Source: Microbacterium sp. W4I4
Lineage (GTDB): Bacteria > Actinomycetota > Actinomycetes > Actinomycetales > Microbacteriaceae
NCBI RefSeq assembly: GCF_030816235.1
Contig: NZ_JAUSXT010000001.1
Coordinates: 1,116,001 to 1,180,000, forward strand
Length of the DNA stretch: 64,000 bases
Direction: 5' to 3'
Position 1 is the first letter of the stretch, and the number at the start of each line of letters is the position of its first letter. A program made the translations under genes and the position numbers. Of the stretch, positions 1 through 8,258 are shown piece after piece. The notes under the pieces were generated by a model. The model ran no database searches. It worked only from the letters and a program-made list of their open reading frames with translations, and had not been told where the DNA came from.

Positions 1-470
1 AGCGCGTAGTCGTCGGAGACGTCCTCGACGGTGACGGCGAAGTCGGTCACCCTGGCCTGCAGACCCTCGCGCACGGCATCCCGGTTGCCCGCGTTGGAGA
101 TGATCAGGAAGTCGTCGTCCTGCAGGCGGTAGACGATGACGTCGTCGATGATGCCGCCGTCCTCGGCGAGCAGCAGCGAGTACTTCGCCTTGCCATCGGC
201 CATCGCGGAGAGGCGGCCGGCGAGCGCGTAGTCGAGGTAGGCCGCGGCATCCGCGCCCCGCACGGTGAACTCGGCCATGTGCGAGATGTCGAACACGCCC
301 GCGGCGTCACGGACCGCGTGGTGCTCGGCGAGGTCCGAGGAGTAGCGCACCGGCATCTGCCAGCCGCCGAAATCGGTGAAGGACGCCCCGAGCGCCTCAT
401 GGCGCGAGCGGAGCGGGGTGTATCTACTGGTCTGCGTCGCGCTGTCGCGCGTCGTCGAAGGATCGGTCAT
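1..470 (-). CDS. gcvT: aminomethyltransferase, glycine cleavage T-protein (5' part, cut by window edge)
   Basis: T-protein of the glycine cleavage system: it transfers the aminomethyl carbon from H-protein to tetrahydrofolate in the cytoplasm. About 156 N-terminal residues are present. The ATG at 470-468 follows GGGAG and opens TDPSTTRDSATQTSRYTPL. Family features follow: a substrate-positioning FGGWQMPVRYSS segment, DAAGVFDISHMAEF and IDDVIVYRLQDDDFL. The rest, and probably gcvH/gcvP, lie to the left of the window. A tandem glycine riboswitch directly upstream supports the assignment and indicates induction by glycine. Confidence 0.95.
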   Translation of the reverse strand, partial: MTDPSTTRDSATQTSRYTPLRSRHEALGASFTDFGGWQMPVRYSSDLAEHHAVRDAAGVFDISHMAEFTVRGADAAAYLDYALAGRLSAMADGKAKYSLLLAEDGGIIDDVIVYRLQDDDFLIISNAGNRDAVREGLQARVTDFAVTVEDVSDDYA

Positions 471-514
471 GGAGTTCTCCCGGTCAGGATCGGGCAGGAC
501 GACGTCGTCGCCGT

Positions 515-717
515 CCTGGGAACTCCCCCTCTGTCATCGGGCCTGAGAGCTTCGCCCTCCGCCGAGCACGGAGACCCGTCGCGAAGTGCTTTCACCGTCG
601 GCGGATGCGTGAGCATCGCTTTCCAGAGCGGCCGGATCTGCACGGTATGGGTACCTGAGAGATTGGCGGGGAGGCTTGCTCCTTCGGTGCCCAGCTGCGC
701 TCACCGGGCTCTCCCGC
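515..717 (-). ncRNA. tandem glycine riboswitch controlling gcvT
   Basis: Read on the minus strand, the leader contains two glycine-aptamer-like blocks: one from about 717 to 640 (starting CGGGAGAGCCCGGTGAGCGC, with CCGAAGGAGCAAGC and AATCTCTCAGGTA) and one from about 612 to 518 (GGGCGAAGCTCTCAGGC and GACAGAGG). These are hallmarks of the tandem glycine riboswitch, which normally activates gcv genes. The 3' edge of the second aptamer (plus-strand 518-527, GGGAACTCCC) is complementary to the gcvT Shine-Dalgarno region (471-480, GGAGTTCTCC). This suggests translational control by sequestering the ribosome-binding site. Aptamer boundaries are approximate. Confidence 0.9.
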
Positions 718-788
718 ACAGGTCATCGGCCTGTGTTCAGTTAGGGCTCCAGCATAGCGGGCCGCCGGGCTCATCTAGGCTCTTCATC

Positions 789-1448
789 GTGACCGGAACC
801 ACAGGCGAGAACGACGCGATCCGCGTCGCCGTGTCGACCGTCATCTTCTCGCTGCGCACGGCCCCCGAGGGCGACCGCCTGATGCTGCCGCTGGTGCGCC
901 GCACCAGGGAGCCGCACCTGGGCACCTGGGCGCTGCCGGGTGGCTGGCTGGATCCCGCCGAGGACCTGGATGCGGCGGCATCCCGCACCCTGGCGGAGAC
1001 GACCGCACTGAAGCCGAGCTACCTCGAGCAGCTGTACACCTTCGGCGAGGTGGATCGTGCGCCCGTCCGGGCGATCTCCATCGTCTACTGGGCGCTGCTG
1101 CGGTCGGATCTCGTCGACGCGCAGCGGTCGGCCAGCGGCGCTCCCGAGAACGTCGAGTGGTTCGACGTCGACGCCATCCCGCCGCTGGCGTTCGATCACA
1201 ACCGGATCGCCGAGTACGCGCTGGACCGGCTGCGCAACAAGGTCGCGTACAGCCGCATCGCCGCGGGTCTGCTGCCCGACGAGTTCACCCTGACCGAGCT
1301 GCGCGAGGTGTACGAGGCCGTGCTCGGCCGCCGCCTGGACCCGTCGAACTTCCGGCGTCTGCTGGAGAGCTCTGACGAGCTCGTGCCGACCGAGTCGTTC
1401 CGCACCGGCAAGCACCGCCCCGCGCGCCTGTACCGCTACGCCGCCTGA
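789..1448 (+). CDS. NrtR-like transcriptional regulator (Nudix fold plus winged helix), probable NAD-biosynthesis repressor
   Basis: 219 residues. The GTG at 789 is chosen because the Nudix fold begins there (IRVAVSTVIFSLR). The open frame extends further upstream but only through riboswitch DNA. Residues 1-145 form a Nudix domain with a degenerate Nudix box (GWLDPAEDLDAAASRTLAET): two glutamates of the REUXEE metal-binding core are replaced by Thr, so hydrolysis is unlikely. Residues 150-219 resemble the winged-helix domain of NrtR (FTLTELREVYEAVLG, DPSNFRRLLES). NrtR proteins sense ADP-ribose-type ligands and repress NAD genes. The location directly upstream of nadABC supports this role, though the operator is not proven. 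It could be annotated simply as a Nudix hydrolase. Confidence 0.85.
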   Translation: MTGTTGENDAIRVAVSTVIFSLRTAPEGDRLMLPLVRRTREPHLGTWALPGGWLDPAEDLDAAASRTLAETTALKPSYLEQLYTFGEVDRAPVRAISIVYWALLRSDLVDAQRSASGAPENVEWFDVDAIPPLAFDHNRIAEYALDRLRNKVAYSRIAAGLLPDEFTLTELREVYEAVLGRRLDPSNFRRLLESSDELVPTESFRTGKHRPARLYRYAA

Positions 1449-1483
1449 TCCCCGGCATCCGCCGCCGATCCGGCTCTCCTGTC

Positions 1484-1542
1484 CACGGATGTCGGCTCAC
1501 ACGACGGATTTCGGCACATACGGTCGTTCTGCGCCGACATCC
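1484..1542. repeat. three copies of an ACGGATxTCGGC word, two direct and one inverted
   Basis: Intergenic DNA before nadA carries CGGATGTCGGC (1484-1494), a near copy CGGATTTCGGC about 18 bases on, and an exact inverted copy GCCGACATCCG (1532-1542). A second inverted pair, GGCTCAC/GTGAGCC, encloses part of the array. The arrangement can fold into alternative hairpins. It lies between the stop of the Nudix regulator and the nadA promoter, so it could be an intergenic repeat, a terminator or operator DNA. Confidence 0.6.
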
Positions 1543-1591
1543 GTCGTTTCGGCCGACAAGTGAGCCGCGACGTGACACGACACCACTCCGA

Positions 1592-1620
1592 TTGCACTTC
1601 TGGTCAGATCGACATAATCT
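1592..1620 (+). promoter_or_regulatory. candidate promoter of the nadABC operon
   Basis: TTGCAC (1592-1597) and TAATCT (1615-1620) are separated by 17 bases, giving a plausible sigma-70-type promoter about 45 bases before the nadA ATG. Downstream, two AAGTG half-words (1634-1638 and 1642-1646) in the likely 5' leader could be a regulator site. This is inferred from spacing only. Confidence 0.4.
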
Positions 1621-1664
1621 GTTCTCGCACAGTAAGTGTCGAAGTGACTATAAGGCGGCGCCCG

Positions 1665-2972
1665 ATGTCCACCCCTCTCCTCTCTCCTGAGATTGACCCC
1701 TCGGTCGACCACGCGCTGCAGGCGATCATCTCGGGCTCCTCCACCGAGTCCACCTGCACCACCGACCTCGCGGCCGGCCCCTGGGACTTCGACACCCGCC
1801 CGGGCTACGGGCCAGGCTCCTCGATGGGCGACGTCATCCCCACCGGCGCACCACGGCAGGGCGAGCTGCCTCAGCAGTACCGGGATGCCGATGAGGACGA
1901 GCTGCACCAGCGCATCCGCGCCGCCAAGCAGACCCTCGGCGACCGCGTCGTCGTGCTCGGCCACTTCTACCAGCGCGAGGAGGTCGTCCGGCACGCCGAC
2001 TACGTGGGCGACTCGTTCCAGCTCGCGAACGCCGCTCTGGAGCATCCCGAGGCCGAGGCGATCGTGTTCTGCGGGGTGCACTTCATGGCCGAGACGGCCG
2101 ATCTGCTCTCCGGTCCCGAGCAGTCCGTGATCCTCCCGAATCTCGCGGCGGGATGCTCGATGGCCGACATGGCCGACATCGACCAGGTGGAGGACTGCTG
2201 GGAGCAGCTCGCCGAGGTCTACGGTCCGATGGATCAGCCGGATGCCGAGGGCCTCGTGCCCGTCATCCCGGTCACCTACATGAACTCCTCCGCCGCGATC
2301 AAGGGCTTCGTGGGGCGGCACGGCGGGATCGTGTGCACCTCCTCGAACGCCCGCACCGTTCTGGAGTGGGCGTTCGCGCGCGGCAGGCGGGTGCTGTTCT
2401 TCCCCGACCAGCACCTGGGCCGCAACACCGCCAAGGCGATGGGCGTGCCGCTGGAGCAGATGCCGATGTGGAATCCCCGCCGGCCGCTCGGCGGTTCGAC
2501 CGCCGCGCAGCTCGACGACAGCCGCGTGATCCTCTGGCACGGATTCTGCTCGGTGCACCGCCGATTCAGCGTCGCCCAGATCGACCAGGCCCGCGCCGAG
2601 CACCCCGGCGTGCGGGTGATCGTGCACCCGGAATGCCCGATGGAGGTCGTGGATGCCGCCGACGAGGCCGGCTCCACCGACTACATCCGCCGCGCGATCG
2701 CCGACGCGACCGAACCCACCACCTTCGCGATCGGCACGGAGATCAACCTGGTCCGGCGGCTGGCGGCGCAGCATCCGCAGCACGAGATCTTCTGCCTCGA
2801 CCCGGTCGTCTGCCCGTGCTCGACCATGTACCGCATCCACCCCGGCTACCTCGCCTGGGTGCTCGAGGAACTGGTGGAGGGCCACGTCGTGAATCGGATC
2901 TCGGTCGCTGGCGACGTCGCGGATCCGGCGCGGCTGGCGCTGGAGCGAATGCTGGCGGCGAAGCCGCGATGA
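1665..2972 (+). CDS. nadA: quinolinate synthase
   Basis: 435 residues. It condenses iminoaspartate with dihydroxyacetone phosphate to quinolinate and carries an oxygen-sensitive [4Fe-4S] cluster. Visible signatures are VVLGHFYQREEVVRHADYVG, NLAAGCSMADMADI, PVTYMNSSAAIKGFVG, FFPDQHLGRNTA, VHPECPMEVVD and LDPVVCPCSTMYRI, which include the conserved cluster-binding cysteines. The ATG at 1665 (MSTPLLSPEID) is preferred over upstream in-frame starts that run through the promoter and repeats. It overlaps nadB by ATGA. The roughly 85-residue N-terminal extension matches the long actinobacterial form. Confidence 0.96.
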   Translation: MSTPLLSPEIDPSVDHALQAIISGSSTESTCTTDLAAGPWDFDTRPGYGPGSSMGDVIPTGAPRQGELPQQYRDADEDELHQRIRAAKQTLGDRVVVLGHFYQREEVVRHADYVGDSFQLANAALEHPEAEAIVFCGVHFMAETADLLSGPEQSVILPNLAAGCSMADMADIDQVEDCWEQLAEVYGPMDQPDAEGLVPVIPVTYMNSSAAIKGFVGRHGGIVCTSSNARTVLEWAFARGRRVLFFPDQHLGRNTAKAMGVPLEQMPMWNPRRPLGGSTAAQLDDSRVILWHGFCSVHRRFSVAQIDQARAEHPGVRVIVHPECPMEVVDAADEAGSTDYIRRAIADATEPTTFAIGTEINLVRRLAAQHPQHEIFCLDPVVCPCSTMYRIHPGYLAWVLEELVEGHVVNRISVAGDVADPARLALERMLAAKPR

Positions 2973-4471
2973 AGGTTCTCGTCGTCGGCGCGGGCATCGC
3001 GGGACTCACCGCGGCCCTGCGCGCGGATGCTCTCGGCCATGACGTCGAGATGCTCGTGAAGGGCCGGCTCCGCGAGGGAAGCACCGCCCATGCGCAGGGC
3101 GGCATCGCCGGTGAGTACGGACCGGGCGACTCGGCCGCGCTGCACGCGCTGGACACCATGCACGCGGGCGACGGCCACGGCGATCCGGTGGCGATCGCCG
3201 CACTCGTCGACGGAGCCGCAGCGACGCTGGACGCGCTGATCGACGCCGGCGTGCCGTTCGATCGCGCCGCGGACGGATCGATCGCACGCGGTCTCGAGGC
3301 CGCGCACAGCCTGCCGCGCATCGCGCATGCGGGAGGGGATGCCACCGGCCGCGCGATCTCGGATGCTCTGACCGCTCGACTGCAGGCGAGCGGCGTGCAC
3401 GTTCGCGAGCAGGCGTTCGCCGCGGACCTGATGACGGACGACGGTCGAGTGCATGGCATCCGTCTGGTCGACGGCACGCGGATCGGTGCGGATGCCGTGA
3501 TCCTCGCCACCGGCGGGGCCGGTCAGCTCTATCCGTTCACGACCAATCCGGCCGGCACCACCGGCGACGGCATCGCGATGGCGCTGCGCGCCGGGGCGCC
3601 CGTCGCCGACCTGGAGTTCGTGCAGTTCCATCCGACGGTCCTCATCGATGACGCCGGCGCGTTCCTCATCTCGGAGGCGGTGCGCGGGGCGGGCGCCGTG
3701 CTGGTGGATGCCGAGGGCAGGCGGTTCATGTTCGACGAGCATCCGGACGGCGAGCTGGCTCCGCGGGACGTCGTCGCGCGTGCCGTGGCCCGCCAGGCGC
3801 TGGCCCAGGGGTCGCCCGTGCGGTTGGATGCGACGGATGTGGCGGGGCTCGCCGAGCACTACCCCACCATCGACGCCGAGCTGCGTCGTCGCGGGTACGA
3901 CTGGGCGGCCGAGCCGGTGCCGGTCTCCCCCGCCGCGCACTATCTGATGGGCGGAATCGTGACCGACACCGACGGGCGCACCTCGCTGCCCGGCCTGTGG
4001 GCGGTCGGCGAGACCGCGCGCACCGGCGTGCACGGCGCGAACCGGCTGGCATCCAACTCGCTGCTGGAGGGCGCAGTCTTCGGCGCCCTCGCGGCCGAGG
4101 ATCTCGGAGCGCCGCCTCCGGCCTTCGCAGGTCACGACACGCCGCTTCCCCGCTCAGGAGGCGACCGAGTGCGCCCCGTGAACGATGGCCCCGGCTTCTC
4201 CCGGGCAGCCTTGCAGCACGTGATGTGGGAGCAGGTGGGGCTGCTGCGCGATGACGCCGGGCTCGCCGATGCCGTCCGCACGCTCGACACCTGGGATGCG
4301 CCGCAGCCGCGCACCCCGGCCGAGCAGGAGGATGCGAACCTGCTCGTCGTGGCACGCGCCGTGGCATCCGCGGCTCTGGCCCGCACCGACTCGCTCGGTG
4401 CGCATTTCCGCCTCTCCTCCGCCTTGGAGAAGCCCACCCTGAACCAGTCCGCCCTGATCGGAGTCCGATGA
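2969..4471 (+). CDS. nadB: L-aspartate oxidase
   Basis: 500 residues. This FAD enzyme oxidises L-aspartate to iminoaspartate, the substrate of NadA. The start at 2969 (MKVLVVGAGIAGLTAALRAD) gives the dinucleotide-binding GxGxxG at the very N-terminus. Other marks are the flavoprotein motif REGSTAHAQGGIAG, VADLEFVQFHPTVL, AHYLMGGIVTDTDGRTSLPG, VHGANRLASNSLLEG and a C-terminal helical domain. It overlaps nadA and nadC by four bases on each side, which indicates translational coupling. Confidence 0.96.
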   Translation: MKVLVVGAGIAGLTAALRADALGHDVEMLVKGRLREGSTAHAQGGIAGEYGPGDSAALHALDTMHAGDGHGDPVAIAALVDGAAATLDALIDAGVPFDRAADGSIARGLEAAHSLPRIAHAGGDATGRAISDALTARLQASGVHVREQAFAADLMTDDGRVHGIRLVDGTRIGADAVILATGGAGQLYPFTTNPAGTTGDGIAMALRAGAPVADLEFVQFHPTVLIDDAGAFLISEAVRGAGAVLVDAEGRRFMFDEHPDGELAPRDVVARAVARQALAQGSPVRLDATDVAGLAEHYPTIDAELRRRGYDWAAEPVPVSPAAHYLMGGIVTDTDGRTSLPGLWAVGETARTGVHGANRLASNSLLEGAVFGALAAEDLGAPPPAFAGHDTPLPRSGGDRVRPVNDGPGFSRAALQHVMWEQVGLLRDDAGLADAVRTLDTWDAPQPRTPAEQEDANLLVVARAVASAALARTDSLGAHFRLSSALEKPTLNQSALIGVR

Positions 4472-5319
4472 TCACCCCGGCCACCCTGCAGCGCACCGTC
4501 AGCGCGGCTCTCGAGGAGGACGCCCCCTGGGGCGACATCACCAGCATTGCTCTGCTGCCGACCGACGCGCACGCCACCGCCGACCTCATCGCCCGTGAGG
4601 CGGGGGTGTTCAGCGGCGGGGAGGTCTTCGCGTCCGCGTTCACGATCACCGATCCCACCGTGCAGGTGGACCTGCACGTCGCCGACGGCGACCGGTTCGA
4701 AGCCGGCGATGCGCTCGCCTCGGTGTCGGGCCCGGCCCGCGGCATGCTCACCGCCGAGCGGGTCGCACTGAACTTCACGCAGCGGATGAGCGGGATCGCG
4801 ACACTCACCGCCGCGTACACGGATGCCGTCGCGGGCACCGGCGTGCGCATCGCCGACACCCGCAAGACGACGCCGGGCCTGCGCGAATTCGAGAGACATG
4901 CGGTGGTCTCCGGCGGCGGCAGCAACCACCGCCGGTCGCTGTCGGATGCTGTGATGGCCAAGGACAATCACCTGGAGGTGCTGCGTCAGGGTGGGCAGGA
5001 CCTGGCATCCGCTCTGCGCGAGGGGCTGGCACGCCTCCCGCATACGACGCATGTCGTGGTGGAGGTCGACCGGCTCGATCAGATCCCCGCGGTGCTGGAC
5101 GGCGGCGCCGACACAGTGCTGCTGGACAACTTCTCGCTCGAAGATCTCCGAACGGCGGTCGGCGTGCTCGCCGGGCGGGCCACCGCCGAGGCATCCGGCG
5201 GCGTGAACCTCGACACCGTGCGCGCCATCGCCGAGACCGGCGTGCAGGTGATCTCGGTGGGTGCGCTCACCCACTCCGCCCGTGCACTGGACCTCGGGCT
5301 CGACCTGCGGATCGTCTAG
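4468..5319 (+). CDS. nadC: nicotinate-nucleotide pyrophosphorylase (carboxylating)
   Basis: 283 residues. It converts quinolinate and PRPP to nicotinate mononucleotide, the third step of de novo NAD synthesis. Typical features are the N-terminal EEDAPWGDITS, LNFTQRMSGIATLT, the substrate-binding ADTRKTTPGLREFER, HRRSLSDAVMAKDNH and the C-terminal barrel strands VEVDRLDQ, DTVLLDNFS, EASGGVNLDTV and ISVGALTHS. Length is normal for the family. Its stop TAG shares one base with the GTG start of the following cysteine desulfurase. Confidence 0.96.
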   Translation: MITPATLQRTVSAALEEDAPWGDITSIALLPTDAHATADLIAREAGVFSGGEVFASAFTITDPTVQVDLHVADGDRFEAGDALASVSGPARGMLTAERVALNFTQRMSGIATLTAAYTDAVAGTGVRIADTRKTTPGLREFERHAVVSGGGSNHRRSLSDAVMAKDNHLEVLRQGGQDLASALREGLARLPHTTHVVVEVDRLDQIPAVLDGGADTVLLDNFSLEDLRTAVGVLAGRATAEASGGVNLDTVRAIAETGVQVISVGALTHSARALDLGLDLRIV

Positions 5320-6476
5320 TGCTCTATCTGGATCACGCCGCGACCTCGCCGGTGCGTCCGGAGGCGCTCGAGGCGATGCGCCCCTACCTGACGGACGTGT
5401 TCGGCAACCCGTCGAGCCATCACACGGCGGGCGAGGCTGCGGCCCGGGCGCTGCAGGATGCGCGGGAGCGCGTCGCCGTGGCACTGGGCGTGCGTCCCGC
5501 CGACGTCATCTTCACGTCCGGCGGCACCGAGGCGAACAATCTGGCGGTGAAGGGCGTCGTGCTGGGCGCCCTGCAGGTCGATCCCGCGCGCCGTCACCTG
5601 ATCACGACACCCCTCGAGCACGAGTCCGTACTCGAGTCCGCGGATCATCTGCGCCGACTGCACGGCATGGACGTGACGCTGCTCCCTGTCGACCAGCAGG
5701 GCCTGCTGCATCCGGATGACCTGGGGGCGGCACTCCGCGACGACACCGCGCTGGTCAGCTTCGCGCACGCGAACAACGAGATCGGCACGGTGCAGGATGT
5801 CACGTCGCTGGCGGCCGTCGCCCGTGCGCGGCATGTGCCGGTGCACGTGGATGCCGTGCAGTCTGCCGGCTGGCTGGATCTGCGGACACTGGGGGCGGAT
5901 GCCGCGGTCTCGGCGATCTCGATCGCCGGCCACAAGCTCGGCGCACCCAAGGGCATCGGTGCGCTGGCGGTGCGCTCACGGGTGCCCCTCGAACCCCTGA
6001 TGCACGGCGGCGGGCAGGAGAACGGCCGCCGCAGCGGCACCGAGAACGTCGCCGGCGCCGTCGCCCTGGCGGTGGCCCTGGAACTTGCCGAGCGAGAGCG
6101 CGAGCAGCGCGTCGCCGACGTCGCGACGAATACGGCGGAGTTCATCGACGGCGTCCTGCATGCGGTGCCGGAGGCGGCGCTGACGGGTTCACCTGATCGC
6201 CGCCTGCCGAATCTGGCGAGCTTCACCTTCGCCGGCACGAGCGGCGAGGCGATCCTGCTCGAGCTCGAGCGCCGCGGCGTCGTCTCCTCCAGTGGATCGG
6301 CCTGCGCGGCCGGCAGCGACGAAGCCTCGCACGTGCTCGTGGCCTGCGGCATCGCACCGGAAATCGCGCAGACGTCCGTGCGCTTCACGTTCGGCCGCAC
6401 TCCCCTGCCGCGCGGCTCCGGTGGGCAGCTCGCCGCGCTCGTCGCATCCGCCGTCGCTGCTGTCACGCGCTCCTGA
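5319..6476 (+). CDS. cysteine desulfurase (NifS/IscS class), probably dedicated to NadA
   Basis: 385 residues, starting at a GTG that overlaps the nadC stop. This PLP enzyme releases sulfur from cysteine for Fe-S assembly. Visible are LDHAATSPVRPEALEAM, TSGGTEANNLAVKG, the PLP-lysine region ISIAGHKLGAPKGIGAL, NGRRSGTENVAG and the active-site cysteine loop SSGSACAAGSDEASH. Being the fourth gene of the nad operon, it resembles the nad-linked nifS of Bacillus and probably loads the NadA cluster. That role is inferred from position. Confidence 0.93.
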   Translation: MLYLDHAATSPVRPEALEAMRPYLTDVFGNPSSHHTAGEAAARALQDARERVAVALGVRPADVIFTSGGTEANNLAVKGVVLGALQVDPARRHLITTPLEHESVLESADHLRRLHGMDVTLLPVDQQGLLHPDDLGAALRDDTALVSFAHANNEIGTVQDVTSLAAVARARHVPVHVDAVQSAGWLDLRTLGADAAVSAISIAGHKLGAPKGIGALAVRSRVPLEPLMHGGGQENGRRSGTENVAGAVALAVALELAEREREQRVADVATNTAEFIDGVLHAVPEAALTGSPDRRLPNLASFTFAGTSGEAILLELERRGVVSSSGSACAAGSDEASHVLVACGIAPEIAQTSVRFTFGRTPLPRGSGGQLAALVASAVAAVTRS

Positions 6477-6538
6477 AGCCGAAACGATACGCCGTCTCTC
6501 CGGCCTTCACCGCCCTCTGCGCACCATAGGATCGGGAC

Positions 6539-7477
6539 GTGAATCCGCTCGTCACCATGATCGTCCCCGGGCGCGACATCGCCTCGTTCGCGCCAGCGGC
6601 GATCGCCTCGCTGCAGGCGCAGAGCGAACCGCGTTGGCGTGCGCTGCTCGTCGACGACGGCTCGGTCGACGACACCAGGGCGGTGTTCGCGGATGCTGCG
6701 GCATCCGATCCCCGCTTCGAGGTGCTGCACCATCACGAGGCGCGCGGCCTCGGCGCCGCCCGCAACATCGGGCTCGACCGCATCGACACGCCCTTCGTCG
6801 GGTTCCTGGATGCCGATGACGAACTTGCTCCGCGCGCGCTCAGCCTCTGGCTCGATGCGCTGAACGAGTCCGGGAGCGACTTCGTCGCCGGCGCCTATGT
6901 GCGCACCCGCGAGTCCACCGGCGGCTACCGTCCCGGCCGGGTGCAGCCCTGGGTGCAGCGGGCGACCTCGCCGCGCCGCCTGGGCGTCACTCTCGCCGAG
7001 CACCCGCACGCGACGGCCAACATCGTCGCCTGGTCCAAGCTCAGCCGCACGCACGTCTGGGAGCACCTGCGCTTCCCCGAGAACGTCGCCTACGAGGACC
7101 AGATCGTGGCGCAGCGGATGTACACCGAGGCTCGTGCATTCGACGTCATCCCCGAGATCGTGGCACACTGGCGACTGCGCGCGGACGGCACCTCCATCAC
7201 CCAGGGGAAGAATCGTCTGCCGGTGCTGCACGACTACCTCGCGGCACTGCGCGGCGGCATCCGCGTGCTTCACGAAGCCGGCATGACCGCCGCCGTCATC
7301 AGCCGTCTCGATCTGATCCTCGCCATGGACCTGCCTCCGCTGCGTCAGATCGCGCAGCAGCATCCCGACCCCGCCTACCAGGCGGCACTGGACGCCTTCG
7401 AGGGCGAACTGCGCGCCCTCCCCGAATACGCACACGTCGATCCCGATCCGGCCCTCGCGGCCGCCCTGGCCTGGTGA
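6539..7477 (+). CDS. glycosyltransferase family 2 protein
   Basis: 312 residues from a GTG. The N-terminal GT-A fold shows VTMIVPGRDIASFAPAAIAS, the nucleotide-sugar loop LLVDDGSVDDTRAV, ARGLGAARNIGLD and the metal-binding GFLDADDELAP. The C-terminal half (about 100-312) is less conserved and contains AYEDQIVAQRMY, typical of glycosyltransferases with a long acceptor domain. No signal peptide is seen. The acceptor is unknown. A TAGGAT box six bases before the GTG suggests a leaderless transcript. Confidence 0.85.
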   Translation: MNPLVTMIVPGRDIASFAPAAIASLQAQSEPRWRALLVDDGSVDDTRAVFADAAASDPRFEVLHHHEARGLGAARNIGLDRIDTPFVGFLDADDELAPRALSLWLDALNESGSDFVAGAYVRTRESTGGYRPGRVQPWVQRATSPRRLGVTLAEHPHATANIVAWSKLSRTHVWEHLRFPENVAYEDQIVAQRMYTEARAFDVIPEIVAHWRLRADGTSITQGKNRLPVLHDYLAALRGGIRVLHEAGMTAAVISRLDLILAMDLPPLRQIAQQHPDPAYQAALDAFEGELRALPEYAHVDPDPALAAALAW

Positions 7478-7484
7478 GCCATCC

Positions 7485-8258
7485 ATGAACGCCTATCTCG
7501 ACTCCCTCTTCTCCCTGCACGGACGCACGGCCGTCGTCACCGGAGGCTCCTCCGGCATCGGCCGAGGAATCGCGAGCGCCCTCGCTCGGGCGGGCGCCGC
7601 GACCGTGATCGTCGCGCGGGGCCGGGAGCGGATCGACGCCACGGTGCGCGAGCTGACGGATGCCGGATGCCGGGCCGCCGGAGTGATCGGCGATCTGAGC
7701 ACCCGCGCCGGCATCCTCGCCGCCGCCGAGGCCGCTGTCGAGCCGTTCGGGGAGCCGGACATCCTGGTGAACTCCGCCGGTATCAACATCCGCCCCTCGA
7801 TCCCTGAGATCACCGAACAGGACTGGGACCTCACGCTCACAGTCAACACGCTCGCCCCGTTCCTGCTCGGCCAGCGCTACGCCCCCGGCATGGCGGAGCG
7901 CGGCTTCGGGCGTCTGATCCACATCAGCTCGCAGCAGGCGCACCGCGCCTTCGTCTCCAGCGGCATCTACGGCGTCTCCAAGGGCGCGGTCGAATCGCTC
8001 ATGCGCTCCGAGGCCGAGGCATGGGGCGGAACCGGTGTGACGAGCAACACCCTCGTGCCCGGTTTCGTGCTCACTCCCCTGAACGCGCGCCTGCAGGAGG
8101 ACACGGCCAAGATCGCCGAGCTCGCCGCGCGCACGATGATCGGCCGCAACGGCCTGCCCGACGACTTCGCCGGCGCGGCGGTCTTCGTCGCCGGAGCCGG
8201 ATCGTCGTACGTGACCGGCCACTCACTGTTCGTCGACGGCGGCCTGTCCGTCCACTAG
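7485..8258 (+). CDS. SDR family NAD(P)-dependent oxidoreductase
   Basis: 257 residues with the classical short-chain dehydrogenase layout: TGGSSGIGRGIASAL at the cofactor site, NSAGIN, the catalytic Ser in HISSQQAHRAF, the YGVSK catalytic Tyr/Lys pair, and a C-terminal YVTGHSLFVDGG. The overall look is gluconate-5-dehydrogenase/FabG-like, but the substrate cannot be read. It lies seven bases after the glycosyltransferase stop, so they are probably co-transcribed. Its 3' end overlaps the convergent ABC gene by four bases. Confidence 0.88.
   Translation: MNAYLDSLFSLHGRTAVVTGGSSGIGRGIASALARAGAATVIVARGRERIDATVRELTDAGCRAAGVIGDLSTRAGILAAAEAAVEPFGEPDILVNSAGINIRPSIPEITEQDWDLTLTVNTLAPFLLGQRYAPGMAERGFGRLIHISSQQAHRAFVSSGIYGVSKGAVESLMRSEAEAWGGTGVTSNTLVPGFVLTPLNARLQEDTAKIAELAARTMIGRNGLPDDFAGAAVFVAGAGSSYVTGHSLFVDGGLSVH

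Noticed and set aside
1497..2885. 462-codon minus-strand open frame opposite nadA
   Set aside because: It is a shadow of nadA. No motif, and codon third positions are not G/C-biased in that frame.
2153..2968. Upstream extension of nadB to 772 residues
   Set aside because: The extension reads out-of-frame nadA DNA. The FAD-binding GxGxxG of NadB begins right at the ATG at 2969.
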